Both the position numbers and the translations under genes were made by a program. This document shows, piece by piece, positions 31,597 to 42,700 of a DNA stretch of 46,192 nt. Position 1 is the first letter of the stretch, and the number at the start of each line of letters is the position of its first letter. The notes beneath the pieces are model-generated. The model ran no database searches and was not told the origin of the DNA. It worked only from the letters and a program-made list of their open reading frames with translations. The DNA comes from Hypsibius dujardini (lineage: Eukaryota; Tardigrada; Eutardigrada; Parachela; Hypsibiidae), in NCBI GenBank assembly GCA_001579985.1, contig LRSR01006679.1, positions 1 to 46,192 on the forward strand. The letters run 5' to 3'.

Positions 31597-33619
31597 CTGA
31601 CACTTTATGCTCATGACCTCTAGATGGCTGACCGTGGCACGCCGAACACTGTCCGTTCACTCAAGTAGGGCGATGGACAGGTCCATGGTCGAGAGAGCGA
31701 GCCAATATCATGGTGTCAAAGAACGACGCCTCTGCGTATTGTTTGCACCATGAACTTGGCTTCACGCGTGTGTGTTGCATCAAGTGCCAACAAGTTTCAA
31801 CTCAAGATTCTTTATTCCGATTCTTTTTTTGCCAAATTTTCCTTTGAGCATATAATTTTTTGGGGGTAGATAATCTGAGGATTCTGTTCCTCAAATTTGT
31901 CTAGAAACTCAAAATTCTCCTCAATAAAATGTGAGTTTGTAACTATCCGCCTACAAGACTGGTTATTCAAACTATTTTTGTAAGAAGCATTGCAAACATT
32001 TCTTCCAAGTCAATGCTTTACTTCTGTTTTCGATCTTGAGGCGTCAAAATCGTCAGTCTCAAAGCGCCTGATGTGACATGTGGAACCGTACACAAATGGC
32101 AACCAATCATTACAAGTCGGTAACCAAATTCTTCATCGCGCTCTTTCATCAAAGATTCCATTTCTTTTGATTTTCATTGGGAAAGTTCGATTTTTAAGAA
32201 ACAATTTTAGAAATATATTTTGACGCCAACCCGATTAGAATTTAATTTCAATTTGATTTACGTCGGTCGAAATTGTTTTCGATATCAATGGGCGTGGTTA
32301 TAACAATTTCCCCTAAATGAGCTCACACATTTACGGCCTGTTGCAGTTACTGAGAAATAGCTCCGCACCACTAGCATGAAAAATAATTTCGGCTGATGCG
32401 AATCCATACTGAATTAAGATTCAGATAGCAGCAAAATAAGTTTACTAAATTTGTTCTGAAAACTCGCATTTTGCAGTAAAAAAATACCAAAGGAAATAGA
32501 TTCTTTCAGTCTTTTTGCAAATTTAAAATAATGTAAAAATGGTTTTAGGACCACATCAAGAGCATATGACCCCAATCATCATAAATAAAAAACTATTGAC
32601 AAAATATAGAAAGTGTATAGATTCTGGGTGTGGGCGGGCTTTGAAAATCCTCTCTTGTAAGCACCGTAATGAAATACTTTATCAGAAAATAGCTCCATGA
32701 GTAAGAGGACGTGAAGGGACAAGTTATACTGTAACCAGATTTGTCCTACGCATAAATCTTCTACGTTTTTGGCCAAGCTTTACCAGTACACGTGCAGCGT
32801 AATAAAAGCTGCAAGAGTGAATGAAGGTCTACTCTCTCGCTGGCTACTTGCCAATTGGACAACAAAATCTGAAATAATACGGACCGAGCGTGATGGCAGT
32901 TCATTGCCCTACAAATCACTGTCCAACTGAATTGATTTAATTGGACCACCGCACACACAACCACCTGCGGTCGAGTTCTCTTAGATCTGGCGCCATAATG
33001 AAGCTTTGGCTTGAAATGGTATTTTTTAAGTCGATCAAGAAGAAGTCTTGCCCAAACACATCAAGCAGTCTTGCAATCCCTCTAGGCCGACCTCAATCCG
33101 CCACTGATAATACATACACAACACTTATACATCTCGTTCCAGAGAAGACTAAAACCACGCTGAGTTATAATTCATCCTGATTTGATTGTGATATAAAAGA
33201 AAACAGCCGGATGGAGGTGCCTTAATAATGCCAGGTCGGGCGTGAGCGACTGTGGGGGAAGGGGGGAGGGGGAGGGATATAAGTCTAACGGACTTTTTGG
33301 GTGGATCAAGCTCTGTGAGTTTGCAGTTTTGCTTCTGAATAAAAGTATGTTGTGGGGCAACAAGTTTTGAATAAAGAAAGCAAAAGGTTAAAATGACCCC
33401 ATGGTTCCTTTTAAAATGATAGGGGTTCTGTCGTGACTTTGGTCAACTTTACTAGAGGAAGTCTAACCATTCAGTCCGAATTCACGAATGTAGAAAAGAT
33501 TAAACTGTCAGCTCACGTAAACTCTACATTAATTAGGTAAGAGTAGTTAGATAAGCGACGGTCAGAGGTCGGCTCTCGGAGAGGTTGGGAACAATGTTGG
33601 AGATCTCCCTCGATCAATG
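31597..33619. other. Intergenic, no gene recognised
   Basis: Short frames only. A G-rich, purine-biased tract (gtgggggaaggggggagggg) lies at 33250-33275. Confidence 0.4.
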
Positions 33620-33641
33620 TTGCCACCCTCGAGGGTGGCAA
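33620..33641. repeat. 22-bp perfect palindrome
   Basis: The half-site ttgccaccctc is followed directly by its reverse complement. A third half copy (tgccaccctt) lies 16 bases further on. It could bind a dimeric factor or form a hairpin. Confidence 0.9.
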
Positions 33642-33824
33642 ATGATGTCATGCCACCCTTCGCCCGGGTAACCAAGAACATTTCTAAGATGCAAAAGGCC
33701 CACAGTTTTCCATCCCCCGCCGGAAGAGGTTTGATATACTACCGATAGTAACTTGGAGACTGATAAACATGATCAAGGTTGCACTTATGTAACAGTAAAT
33801 GTCAAATTCCGGAACAGTATAGTC

Positions 33825-33873
33825 TTGATTGTCTGTCTGTCTGTTTGTCTGTCTACCTGTCTACCTGTCTACC

Positions 33874-33916
<43 letters not shown>

Positions 33917-33995
33917 TTGTTTGTCTGTCTGTATTTCTGTGTTTCTATCTGTTTTTCTGTCTACGTCTCTGTCTATCTGTCTGTTGTTTTTCTTT
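33825..33995. repeat. (CTGT)n microsatellite
   Basis: About 170 bases of ctgtctgtctac and ctgtttgt words. The three long plus frames over it (SVCLSVCLS-type) are repeat translations and not genes. Confidence 0.95.
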
Positions 33996-36263
33996 TTTTC
34001 CGTTGTTCGTCTACCAGCATTCATTCGTCCTTTTATACTCGCGTGTCTGCCTACGTATCCGCCTGCGTTTCTGTTTGCCAGTCTGCGCAGTCATCTGTCA
34101 CGATTTTCTGTTTTGTGTATAGTTTCACGTTGACTTGAGTAGTTCCAAATTGCGTGGACTGCCAACTTTCGCTTACAATTTTTACATCCACGGCTTCTCG
34201 CACACCGTTGTCATTACCCTCGAGCTCCGACGTCTGGCAACCTTCTGCGCGATAGGCTGCGGTAGCTTTTCTTTGGTAGCGTCTGTTTTTGTGTGTAATG
34301 CCTAAATTGTTTCTTGGCCGTCATGCACATCAGTGTGCAAAAACATTGTCCTGATTAGAAATGGCAACTTTCTTTGGCCGAATGCTTTACTTTCGGTTGA
34401 ATCTAACTTACCAGCGGTGGTTAGTATATTTTTTAAATCTCAATTGGTAAGGAGAGCCGAAATTTTGTCCGAGCCAAATTTTCGTATAAATACATAAAAC
34501 TCCTCCAAGCAATAAATAATTTTAAGTGAAAAAAATGCATAAAAAAGGTAGCCAGCTTGAACTGCAAAGCCAAAAAAGGTGCATCAAGGTATTACTTAAA
34601 AGATGCGTGAATAAGCTTCTTTCGGAAAAGCACAAAAAACAGTCGAAGGTGACAACTACCACCGCTCCGACGGATAAACAGAAGACATGAAAAACAGTCT
34701 CCCCATAAGCACTTGGAATCCCGTATCTCGGATCATAATATAATTGGCTCCCTGACCGGTGATGAGCCTTTTTCTTGATGCATCCTGTTTAACTATCAAG
34801 ACCGCGCAAAAACAAGACGAATTCGCAATGTACAGAAGGGTAAAAATATACTATTACTTATCTGTACTCGCGTTTTGGCGGCCAGTTTCCGTCTCGGGAA
34901 TGCCTCTTGATCCAAGGACCCTGCGTGGCCGGCGCTGGGTTCCGTTGCATATACCTTTCGTCCGGTGAGTTTCAGTTGGCACCTTCCTGTCTATCTGTGT
35001 GTGGCGGTCTATGTCTGCATAGAATAAGATCCTCTGTCTGTATGGGGTTGCCTTTGCCTGAATTTATGTGTCAATGTATGTCTGTGTAGTTGTCTGATCA
35101 GTCTGATTGCTTATATTGACCGAAAAATTTGCGGCAAATGAAGCCTACCGCACGCTGTCTATTGTTACCTGAGGGTACGTGGTAATGCTGGCTTACACCT
35201 AGTAATGGGGTTCGCACCGGGTGACCCGCCAAGAGCGCAAGGATTGATAGAAAGGGAAAGTTCATTGGCAGTGAAGACTAAAAAGTAAAAGTAAAAACTC
35301 CTTGCTCTGCAACTCAAGCAGGACTTTTTACAATCCGTTGAGAAAATATCCATTGTGTAATCTGGTTAGCTAGCTGGAGAATACCCATAATAGTTTCAAA
35401 CATACGTTATATAATAGTTATATAAATAGCTATGTATTATGAGTCGTCAAATATTATATAACGTAATGCTAAATAGTACGTGTAGATGATATCATGCGCG
35501 GACTTGATGGGCGCACCTATCAATAGCTTAGTCATCTTAGAGAGAACTGATGAAATCAAACGGTTAAACATTTTTTGTTAAAACTAATTCTACAAGCGAT
35601 CATAATCGTTAGTAATTATTTCTGTTCACAAGGAAAAAGTTTATAAATTTTATAAATTTTATAAATCGGCAGAGAATTTCGATCCCACCCTTAGTTTCTA
35701 CTATGCCCAGTCCCGCCCCCCCCCCACAAATATTATTTTATGCTAAATTACTTTGCATTTACACGACTTATATGTAATTCGAGATATCTTAGTTATGTAT
35801 ATCCTAGTTTTCTAAATTTTAAACTAAGTCTCACACATAACAACGCACAGCAACCAATTTTACAGTCACCAACGTACGACTCAATTATGCAAATTCCCAA
35901 GCCCCTATTCACAACTATGTGCTCCATTTTCTCACGATCTGACAGTGAAGGGAGCTGTTTATAAATTCCCACTGCATTTACGGACTCTCTTTGGTCGATG
36001 GAAATACATGTGCAACATTTACGGATAGCCAAAACAGTTTCCTGCACATTTATTTGATTCCAGAAATAGTCAAAAATCACTGGCTCGTATTAAGTCAAAA
36101 ACTGTGATTTGCAAGCCGGTTTCAAACTTGAAGGCGTCGGTAATTTCCCATCGGGCAAGTGGGAAGTAACCAAAGTGAAGAAAAAAATATAAATTAAAAT
36201 GAAGCGGCTTTGAGACTCGAGATGCAGGAATACTTTCATGTTCCACGTAACGTGCGCGCTTCC
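33996..36263. other. Intergenic, no gene recognised
   Basis: Downstream of the globin-like gene, which points left. Frames at 34759-34968 and 35793-36080 show no recognisable motif. C10 tract at 35717. Confidence 0.4.
35170..35230. repeat. Possible decayed tRNA-derived SINE head
   Basis: The order acgtggtaatgctggcttac, then ggggttcgcacc at the distance expected for A and B boxes resembles the head of tRNA-derived SINEs. The acceptor stems do not pair, so it is not a tRNA gene. Confidence 0.25.
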
Positions 36264-38340
36264 TCATGCCGAGTTGCGAAGGGCGTTAGCGATGGCACCC
36301 AAATAGCCCTTCCACGCGGATTTATTCTCCGGGTTCTGCTGGAAATCCTCAGCCGGCAATTTTGATCCCAACAATTCGAAGATGACGTTCTTAATTGTCT
36401 AGAAAGGTCGCGTCAAATTAAAAGTAAAGAATGTGTGCATAAGAAATCTTTGATAATGGTATCAAATGTTTGTGACGTCCTTGAACTGCATTCTCCTACC
36501 TTGTAAATGTCGCGAGATGAGTTGTCTGGATTGGCAGCCTCAGCTGCAACGGGTGTCTAGAAGAACGAGCGAGTTCCGAGGAAGCGAAATTTCAACAGCA
36601 GAAAAGGGACGAATTTGCTTTAGACAGACTGACCTTCCTGAAGAACTTCAGCAATGAACCTGAAAAAATTGCAAAATGAAATTAACGGACGAGTACGAAT
36701 TAAGTAAAAAGATTGATTTGTGTCTCCACTAGAGTTTGCACTTACTGGGATCGTTCAAGTTAATTCCCGCCAAAGCTAAATTGAGAAAGAAGAAATTGTG
36801 TATGTTATAAACGCGCGCATAGTCGTTTTAGAACTTCAAGAAAGAGATGAAACCATAACCGTAGTGTGGGGTAAAGATAATTTACCTGCTAAGCTCCCCA
36901 GACCTCCGAGTGACCTAATTACAATTATAACAACTGTAGACAAGCAAAATGGTGCATCATACTAATAGTCTGGCAAAGAAAAATGTAATACCATTGTGGG
37001 CATTATGGACATGACCAGGAAAAGAAAAAAAAACAAATAATGATGGGAAGGTAATAACAGAGATATACAGGCAAAAAAACAGACAAACGAACAAACAGAC
37101 AGACAGACAGACAGACAACAGACAGACAGACAGACAGACAGACAGACGGGCAGACGGGCAGACGGGCAGAGAGACAGAGAGACAAACAGACAGACACACG
37201 GGCAGAGAGACAGACAGACAATGAGAGAAACACATAGCGAGAGCGAACTAAGCAAATTTAGGCACAAGGAACACAACATTACTGAGGTACACTGTAGTCA
37301 AACGGTGTAGAAAAACTTGTGGCAGTTCCAGAAGAACAACTCACTGCATCAGACCACCAGCTCCACCATTGCCCCCTCCCCCTTGGTTGTTTAGGCCTCG
37401 GGTCACCATTCCCGCGATGTTATCCAGTCCGCCAAACTGATCGAGAAAATTGCCCCCACCAAAACGACTGTTGGACTCCTGCTGATCGTCACCTCTCTGA
37501 TCGCCTTGACTATTCTGCGTACCCTGATTGTTCCGGTTATTGAGGAACTGACTGGCCAGTCCTCCGAGTTGACCGAGAAAATCTTCTCCCCCGTTGCCGC
37601 TGGCCTGTTGCTGATTACCGCTCTGCTGGTCGTGTGCTTCCTCATTTTGTGTAGATTGTCCAGGTCGGGTGCTTCCGCCACCGCCGAGAAAACCAGCCAG
37701 TCCGCCAAGTTGGCTCAAGAGTTGCCCGCTTCCGCCTGCCTGGCCACCATTCCCGGAGTTCCCAGACTGAGCAGCAAAACTATAAGTAGAACTACATGTT
37801 AGTGTTGTTTAAATATATTTGAAAGCTATTTAAAACGACTTAAAAAGTTAATTTTCACTTCACTTAAAACATTAATTTTACGTAAAGGCACAACAAAAGA
37901 AATCGATAAGTTTGTTTAAAATCACTGAAGTTACTTTTACTGTCAAGATATCTGATTTGAAAAATTAATGTAAACTCTGAAACTGAAACCGCGTTAATCA
38001 CTCGATTTCACGCACCCTTTTATTACTGACGTATTTTTACTATTGGTTTTCTAATTCAAACATTTTTCAGAGCTTGTCATGGATGAGAAAGAGATAAATA
38101 TTTTGCGCAAGTCATTTTTATATTTTTCTTAGCTCCCTAAGGGATGTATTAGATTCCACCACAAGGGACGATAGTTGCTCCCTTTAAACGGTTACAGGCC
38201 TAGCACCCTTACCCCTTCAGCAAATCGGCAGCCAAGTTCTGCACGCCTCCCTCAGCGTTGAGCAATTGCGACCAAGTTGAGTTAACGATATCCTGATGCT
38301 GAGGCGAAATCTTCGCCATGGGATCCTCAGAGGTCGCCAT
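36264..38340 (-). CDS. Globin-like protein with Gly/Gln/Asn-rich insert (seven exons)
   Basis: Exons 38340-38213, 37779-37345, 36914-36886, 36775-36746, 36659-36634, 36556-36500 and 36398-36264 give 840 nt (279 aa), phases consistent. The N-terminus (SPQHQDIVNSTWSQLL) resembles globin helix A. The C-terminus (TIKNVIFELLGSKLPAEDF, then NPENKSAWKGYLGAIANAL) resembles helices G and H. MQSLGGLGSLAALAG and NDPSSLLKFFRK could be E and F. Between A and E, about residues 45-185, is a low-complexity segment with LSQLGGLAGFL, LGQLGGLASQFL and LDQFGGLDNIA separated by G/Q/N/D linkers. The only histidines are in PQHQD and in the insert (EEAHDQQ), so no proximal or distal heme ligand is apparent. Three consecutive exons are 29, 30 and 26 nt. 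There is no signal peptide. It is not a normal oxygen carrier; the globin relation is inference from short stretches. Confidence 0.65.
37080..37230. repeat. (CAGA)n microsatellite in an intron of the globin-like gene
   Basis: About 150 bases of cagacaga with cgggcagacgggcaga variants, inside the intron 36915-37344. The frames of CLSVCLSV type on minus are repeat translations. Confidence 0.95.
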
Positions 38341-40300
38341 GATGCTGCTGTGTGCTTTGATACCGATAGAAACAATACCGCAGCGGTGTAGTACGGAGAG
38401 TAAAGTGATGCTGCAGGGATGATAACAATGACAGATAGGTTTTTCCTCAAACTCAACGTGGATTGCAAGATCACGCCATGCCTTGCAAAATAAACACGCG
38501 TGGGGGAGACGTCGTCGCTGTGCGGATCGGTTTAGAATGGTCACCGAAACCGGTTTACGATCGATCGTGTCGATGAGACTTGGCCCATCCATCGTACATG
38601 CTCTCTCACGTCTGATGTTGAAATACTTTCTCGCGTTGTAGCACGATGTTCGTAGACTCTCTACGATCATCTGATAGAGAGGCGATCAAACAATAAAAAT
38701 ACCGAAAATCAAACAATCAAATCAACTCAAACACGAGTCCGTTTGATTTAATTTTTAATACTGATTTATTGATTATGCAAAAAATACCAATTTCTGAACG
38801 TTTATCTTTAAAAAAGTAGTTGCTCCAAAACTGGAATAATTTTTATGTGGAATAGTTAATCTCATAACACGCGTTTGGCAGGAGTAAAAGGATTGCGCTA
38901 AAAAACTTTAATCAAAAAAAATGGTTTTCTAGTCGATACGTTCCCATGCCGGGGGATTTTGTCGCCGCGATGAGAAGAGCTCTGGAAAACTATTCTAATG
39001 CGCCTGAGTCGGATAGATTCTGATTTTACATCTAGGATCGCGGAGACGTGGGACGTAGTCAGCCATGGTCTCCACGTTCTCGCGGGCACTGCCGCCGAAC
39101 ATACACACACACTGACTTTACACAGGTATTGGGTACACAGGTATAAACAGCCCGCACTGACCGCCGGACCATTCCGCACCACCGGCGCAGTATCATTTAC
39201 AATACGACTGATATGGTCAAGATACATCCTATTTTAGTCTAGTTAACTATTTTGTACGATGAGTCAGTCTGGCCTAATGATGGCCACCCTAATTTAGTGA
39301 GGGCAACAGATGGCGTGCTAATCGCCAAGGTTTCTAAAGCGCCACGGAGATTAGGGGATCGAATCTCGGATAACACGTTTTTTACTTTTCGGCGTATCTT
39401 TATTTTCGACCATTTTGGCAGCGCAAAGGACGCTCAACCCCCGGAGAATCCGATTTCTTCCCAAAAACAACCGGTTTTTTAGCCGGCAAAGTCTTCCTGA
39501 GCTTAGCTTGCGGTTGCTTGAGTTTTGGCAATTCCTTTTACACTCGCGCTGCATCCACCTCAACTGGAGGTGCTTTTCCAAAAAACTACAAAATTTTTAA
39601 AATCCGAAATGGCAAAAATAGTAAGGATTGCGAGCGTAATTCTGAATTTGCGAGGCAAATCGACAAAAGTCTTTGTAGCTTTCTTTACATTTGTCTGACA
39701 TCTGTAGATTTGCTCGATTGCTTGATTAGCATGGCGAAGCCATACAGGGGGAAGGGCATGCAGCGCCCTCTTCTAGTCTAGTGTGAAATCTTCGGTCGGA
39801 TTTCTGTCTGGTTCCGACCTCTGATCTCTTCCGACACGTTTTGCTCTGAAAGTGCACATCCAAATTTGAACCCGGCATCAAATTGTTCCGGTGTTGAAAG
39901 CCTTCATACTAACGTTGATAGTCTCATTAAAATCGGGATTGTGTCCTCCCGACCGGCTCTCTGTCCTCACAGACATTCTGCCTAGGTGGATCGAGAGACT
40001 GTCCTCAGACATTCTGTCCCTACAGACATTGTAGCCCAGTGAAGAAACTGTCTACAAGCAGTACCGATCTCTGTCCATTTCGCTCCGATCCGGTCTTGGA
40101 GTATTTCGCTGAACATTGAGATGAACGTGTGAGCTGTCCCGATTGGTTTCCGCTTTTCTTTTAACCTTTTGTATGAGGACTCTTAGGTATTATTCGCTCG
40201 ATTAGGTTTTGGCATTTACTGCTCGATCATTCTTTTGCCAATACTCCTTCGAGATGAAGCTCATTTTTATTTTTAGCAATATTTTTCGTGTTAAGTTATA
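38341..40300. other. Upstream of the globin-like gene, no further gene supported
   Basis: The frame upstream of the chosen ATG (38341-38670, -) is open but has no recognisable motif, so I take it as 5' leader. Between 38960 and 39110 the minus strand reads MFGGSARENVETMADYV and DPRCKIRIYPTQAH then stop, possibly a small terminal exon; unsupported otherwise. tgtcctcacagacattctg-type words recur at 39955-40075. Confidence 0.3.
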
Positions 40301-40310
40301 TAATTCCGTT

Positions 40311-40425
40311 AAGGACATAATGTCTGGAAAGACATAATGTCGTGTGGACACAACGTCCCACGGACACAATGTCTAGGGACACAATGTCTAGGGCCACAAT
40401 GTCTTGGGACACATTGTCTGTGCAC
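40311..40425. repeat. Array of palindromic GACAYAATGTC words
   Basis: Seven units spaced about 16-17 bases: gacataatgtct, gacataatgtcg, gacacaacgtcc, gacacaatgtct (twice), cacaatgtct and acacattgtct. Each is close to an 11-base inverted repeat. No frame of interest. Confidence 0.75.
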
Positions 40426-40863
40426 CATCCCGGTTATATCGCGTACCGTGTGTACGTAATTGACATTTTGCACGGACGCATCTGCGCCGGGCTTTATAGG
40501 TTTAAATGTTCTGACTATTCGCACAAGTTATCCGTTCCAATGAAGTCTGACAGCAGCTACAAAGTCAAATGCAGAAATACAGCTATCATTTCCGTTTTGA
40601 GAAGATGTCGAGATTCAGCGTGTCCGGAGGATTCACCATTTTTCACGGTAACACTTAATTGTATCAATTTTGTGCTACTTGAATTTGGTTTTGATCTTTA
40701 GTTGATTGAATCTAGCAAAGGTTTAAGGATTTTGTAGCTTCCGTCAGCTAAGTTGGATCTACACGCTGAATCCGCATTTTTGCCCGTTTTGGAAGAACGT
40801 TATGTTGTTATGCATTGCTGGAGTACCGTAAGTCAACAATTTATTTCATCTCTTTCCGTCACT

Positions 40864-41980
40864 TTATCCAGTAGCGCAAACGACCGTCACAGTAATCGGA
40901 ACAGCCTGTGAAAAGCCACCGTTGCTGTTTGCCGCTGCTGTAACACTATAAACGCCCGCAGTTAGAGCTTGAGCCAGGGTGATAGCGCCTGCGCTACTGA
41001 TGGCAAAATTGGAGGACCCGTAGTTAATCACATAGCCGACTGCGTTGGTGGCTCCGACTGATCCGACCGTCGCACCTGATGCGCATGAACTGGTGACGAA
41101 ATTGTAGCTAGTGGCGTTGAATCCGGGAACGACTGAAGAATATGTCGTGCTGACGAACGTGCTGTTGAAGCAGAGGTTGGTGAAGAAACAGCCGAGGCTT
41201 CCTCCGTCACCGAATGTGCTGGTGCTGCTTCCGCCATTGCATTTGACGATGACGGTGACCGTTGTAGAGAGATATCCCCCTACAAATAAAATAATTAGAT
41301 TTCATGGTAGCACAAATTCTGTGTCTGTGTCTGTGTCTGTGTCTGTGTCTGTGTCTGTGTCTGTGTCTGTGTCTGTGTCTGTGTCTGTGTCTGTCTGTGT
41401 CTGTGTGAAGCCAAGCTGAAGGACAAGATTTCTTCAGATTCTGCGCTTGATTGTCTGTAGTACTTGAGTTTGTGGGGACTGTAGTGATTTTTGATGTCTT
41501 ACCAGAATAAGTGTAGCCACTGATGGTGAGGTAATATGTGCCCGCCGCAATTGCGCCGTTCAGTGTGATAGCCCCGGCATTCGTAATCAGAAAATTACTG
41601 GAACTAACGGAATACCGATTGGCGCTGTTTAGTGAAACCGTTCCTACAGCCGTGCCTGCCGTACAGGCAAGAGTAGTGAACGAGTAAGACGTGCTGATGC
41701 CGCTGTTGTCGTTGTTGTTGTTCCAGTTGGTGGAATAACAAACTCCGTTGTAGGGATAGTACCCAATTGGACATCCTGTATTGCCACCCCCGAAACCACC
41801 CCCGAAATTACCGGAGCCGAAATTGCTCGCGATACTGCTACCGGGACTCACAGAGACCGTAACAGAACTCATACATGTCTGAAAAAAGAATGACATTTAC
41901 GTTTGCCGTCCGTGTCTGTCTGTCTGTCTATCTCTCTGTCTGTCTCTCTATCTCTCTGCCTGTCTGTCTGCCTGCCTTCC

Positions 41981-42013
<33 letters not shown>

Positions 42014-42596
42014 GAATGTCTGGATGTCTGGATGTCTGGATGTCTGGATGTCTGGATGTCTGCCTGTCTGTCTGTCTGTCTGTCTGTCTGTCATTACTCC
42101 AGCGGCCTTGAAAATTTCCTCACCCCGCCGTTGACGTCGGTTGTCTGGACATTGAACTGCAAGCTGGACCGTCCATTGACATAACCGCTGTTGAAGTTCG
42201 GACTTGTCGTCAGAGCTCCGGTGTAAGGGTTAATACTGAAATACTGATTATATCCGTTATCCGGTATGGTATACCACAGGGTGGCTCCGTTTGACTGCGA
42301 ACTGGACACCACACCCAACGATGTCCCGGAAGTTGCGCTCGCACTGACGGAGAACTGATAAGGTCCACGACAGGTCGGTCCAGACTGGCGTTTCATCAAG
42401 CTATGTGTATGATTCGAGCCCGCCTAGAACGGACGCTCAATGTCATTACATTCGAACACGAAATAATTAGAGCACGAATTTAACCACCAACCCGACGTAC
42501 CAAAATCTTCCGTCCCGTCCAACCGTTCACGCCCAACGAGAGCAGCATGCAAATTCCTGCAATCTGGAGAGCGGAAACTGAAAAGGCGCGACCCAT
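40864..42596 (-). CDS. Secreted protein with three cadherin-like repeats (four exons)
   Basis: Exons 42596-42501, 42423-42124, 41878-41503 and 41279-40864 give 1188 nt (395 aa). A signal peptide (MGRAFSVSALQIAGICMLLS) is followed by one repeat per exon. Exon 2: YQFSVSASATSGTSLGVV, YFSINPYTGALTTS, LQFNVQTTDVNGG. Exon 3: YSFTTLACTAGTAVGTV, FLITNAGAITL, YYLTISGYTYSG. Exon 4: YNFVTSSCASGATVGSV, FAISSAGAITL, YSVTAAANSNGG and VPITVTVVC. This is the y.F.v....gt.vG.v / F.I....G.it pattern of cadherin-like domains, with cysteines replacing some positions and no DxNDN calcium motif seen. There is no transmembrane segment and it ends in CATG, so it is probably extracellular. Gly/Asn-rich linkers (GSGNFGGGFGGGN, NWNNNNDNSG) separate the repeats. 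Introns 2 and 3 hold CTGT-type arrays. Confidence 0.8.
41320..41405. repeat. (TCTGTG)n microsatellite, intron 3 of the cadherin-like gene
   Basis: Nearly perfect tctgtg repeats. The minus frame reading HRHRHR across it is read-through of the intron and not protein. Confidence 0.95.
41910..42092. repeat. (CTGT)n and (GATGTCTG)n microsatellite, intron 2 of the cadherin-like gene
   Basis: ctgtctgt units flank six copies of an 8-base gatgtctg-type unit (42013-42060). Confidence 0.95.
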
Positions 42597-42692
42597 TTTC
42601 TGCGAAGAAGTTTTCGGAGTTTTCGAGAAATGAAAAAGAAGGCAAAGCTGACTTGAGTTTTGAGGTACTTCGAATGGGAGAAATCTCCATCT

Positions 42693-42700
42693 CTTATATA
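42693..42700 (-). promoter_or_regulatory. TATA box of the cadherin-like gene
   Basis: The minus strand reads ctatataagag about 100 bases before the start codon, in otherwise mixed sequence. This leaves a 5' leader of about 65-70 bases if transcription starts ~30 bases downstream. Confidence 0.55.

Noticed and set aside
33825-33995. Regularly repeated sequence resembling a CRISPR array
   Set aside because: Tetranucleotide repeats without spacers in a eukaryotic genome.
33753-34138. Three overlapping plus frames of up to 126 codons rich in SVCLSVCLS
   Set aside because: They are translations of a CTGT microsatellite in all three frames.
36957-37279. Minus frames of CLSVCLSV type
   Set aside because: They are translations of the CAGA array inside the intron of the globin-like gene.
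38960-39110. Small minus frame ending CKIRIYPTQAH after an AG
   Set aside because: Protein-like, but only about 40 codons with no partner exon or family match.
41207-41500. Minus frame continuing the cadherin-like exon into HRHRHR
   Set aside because: It reads through the donor at 41502 into a TCTGTG array. The true next exon begins at 41279 with matching phase.
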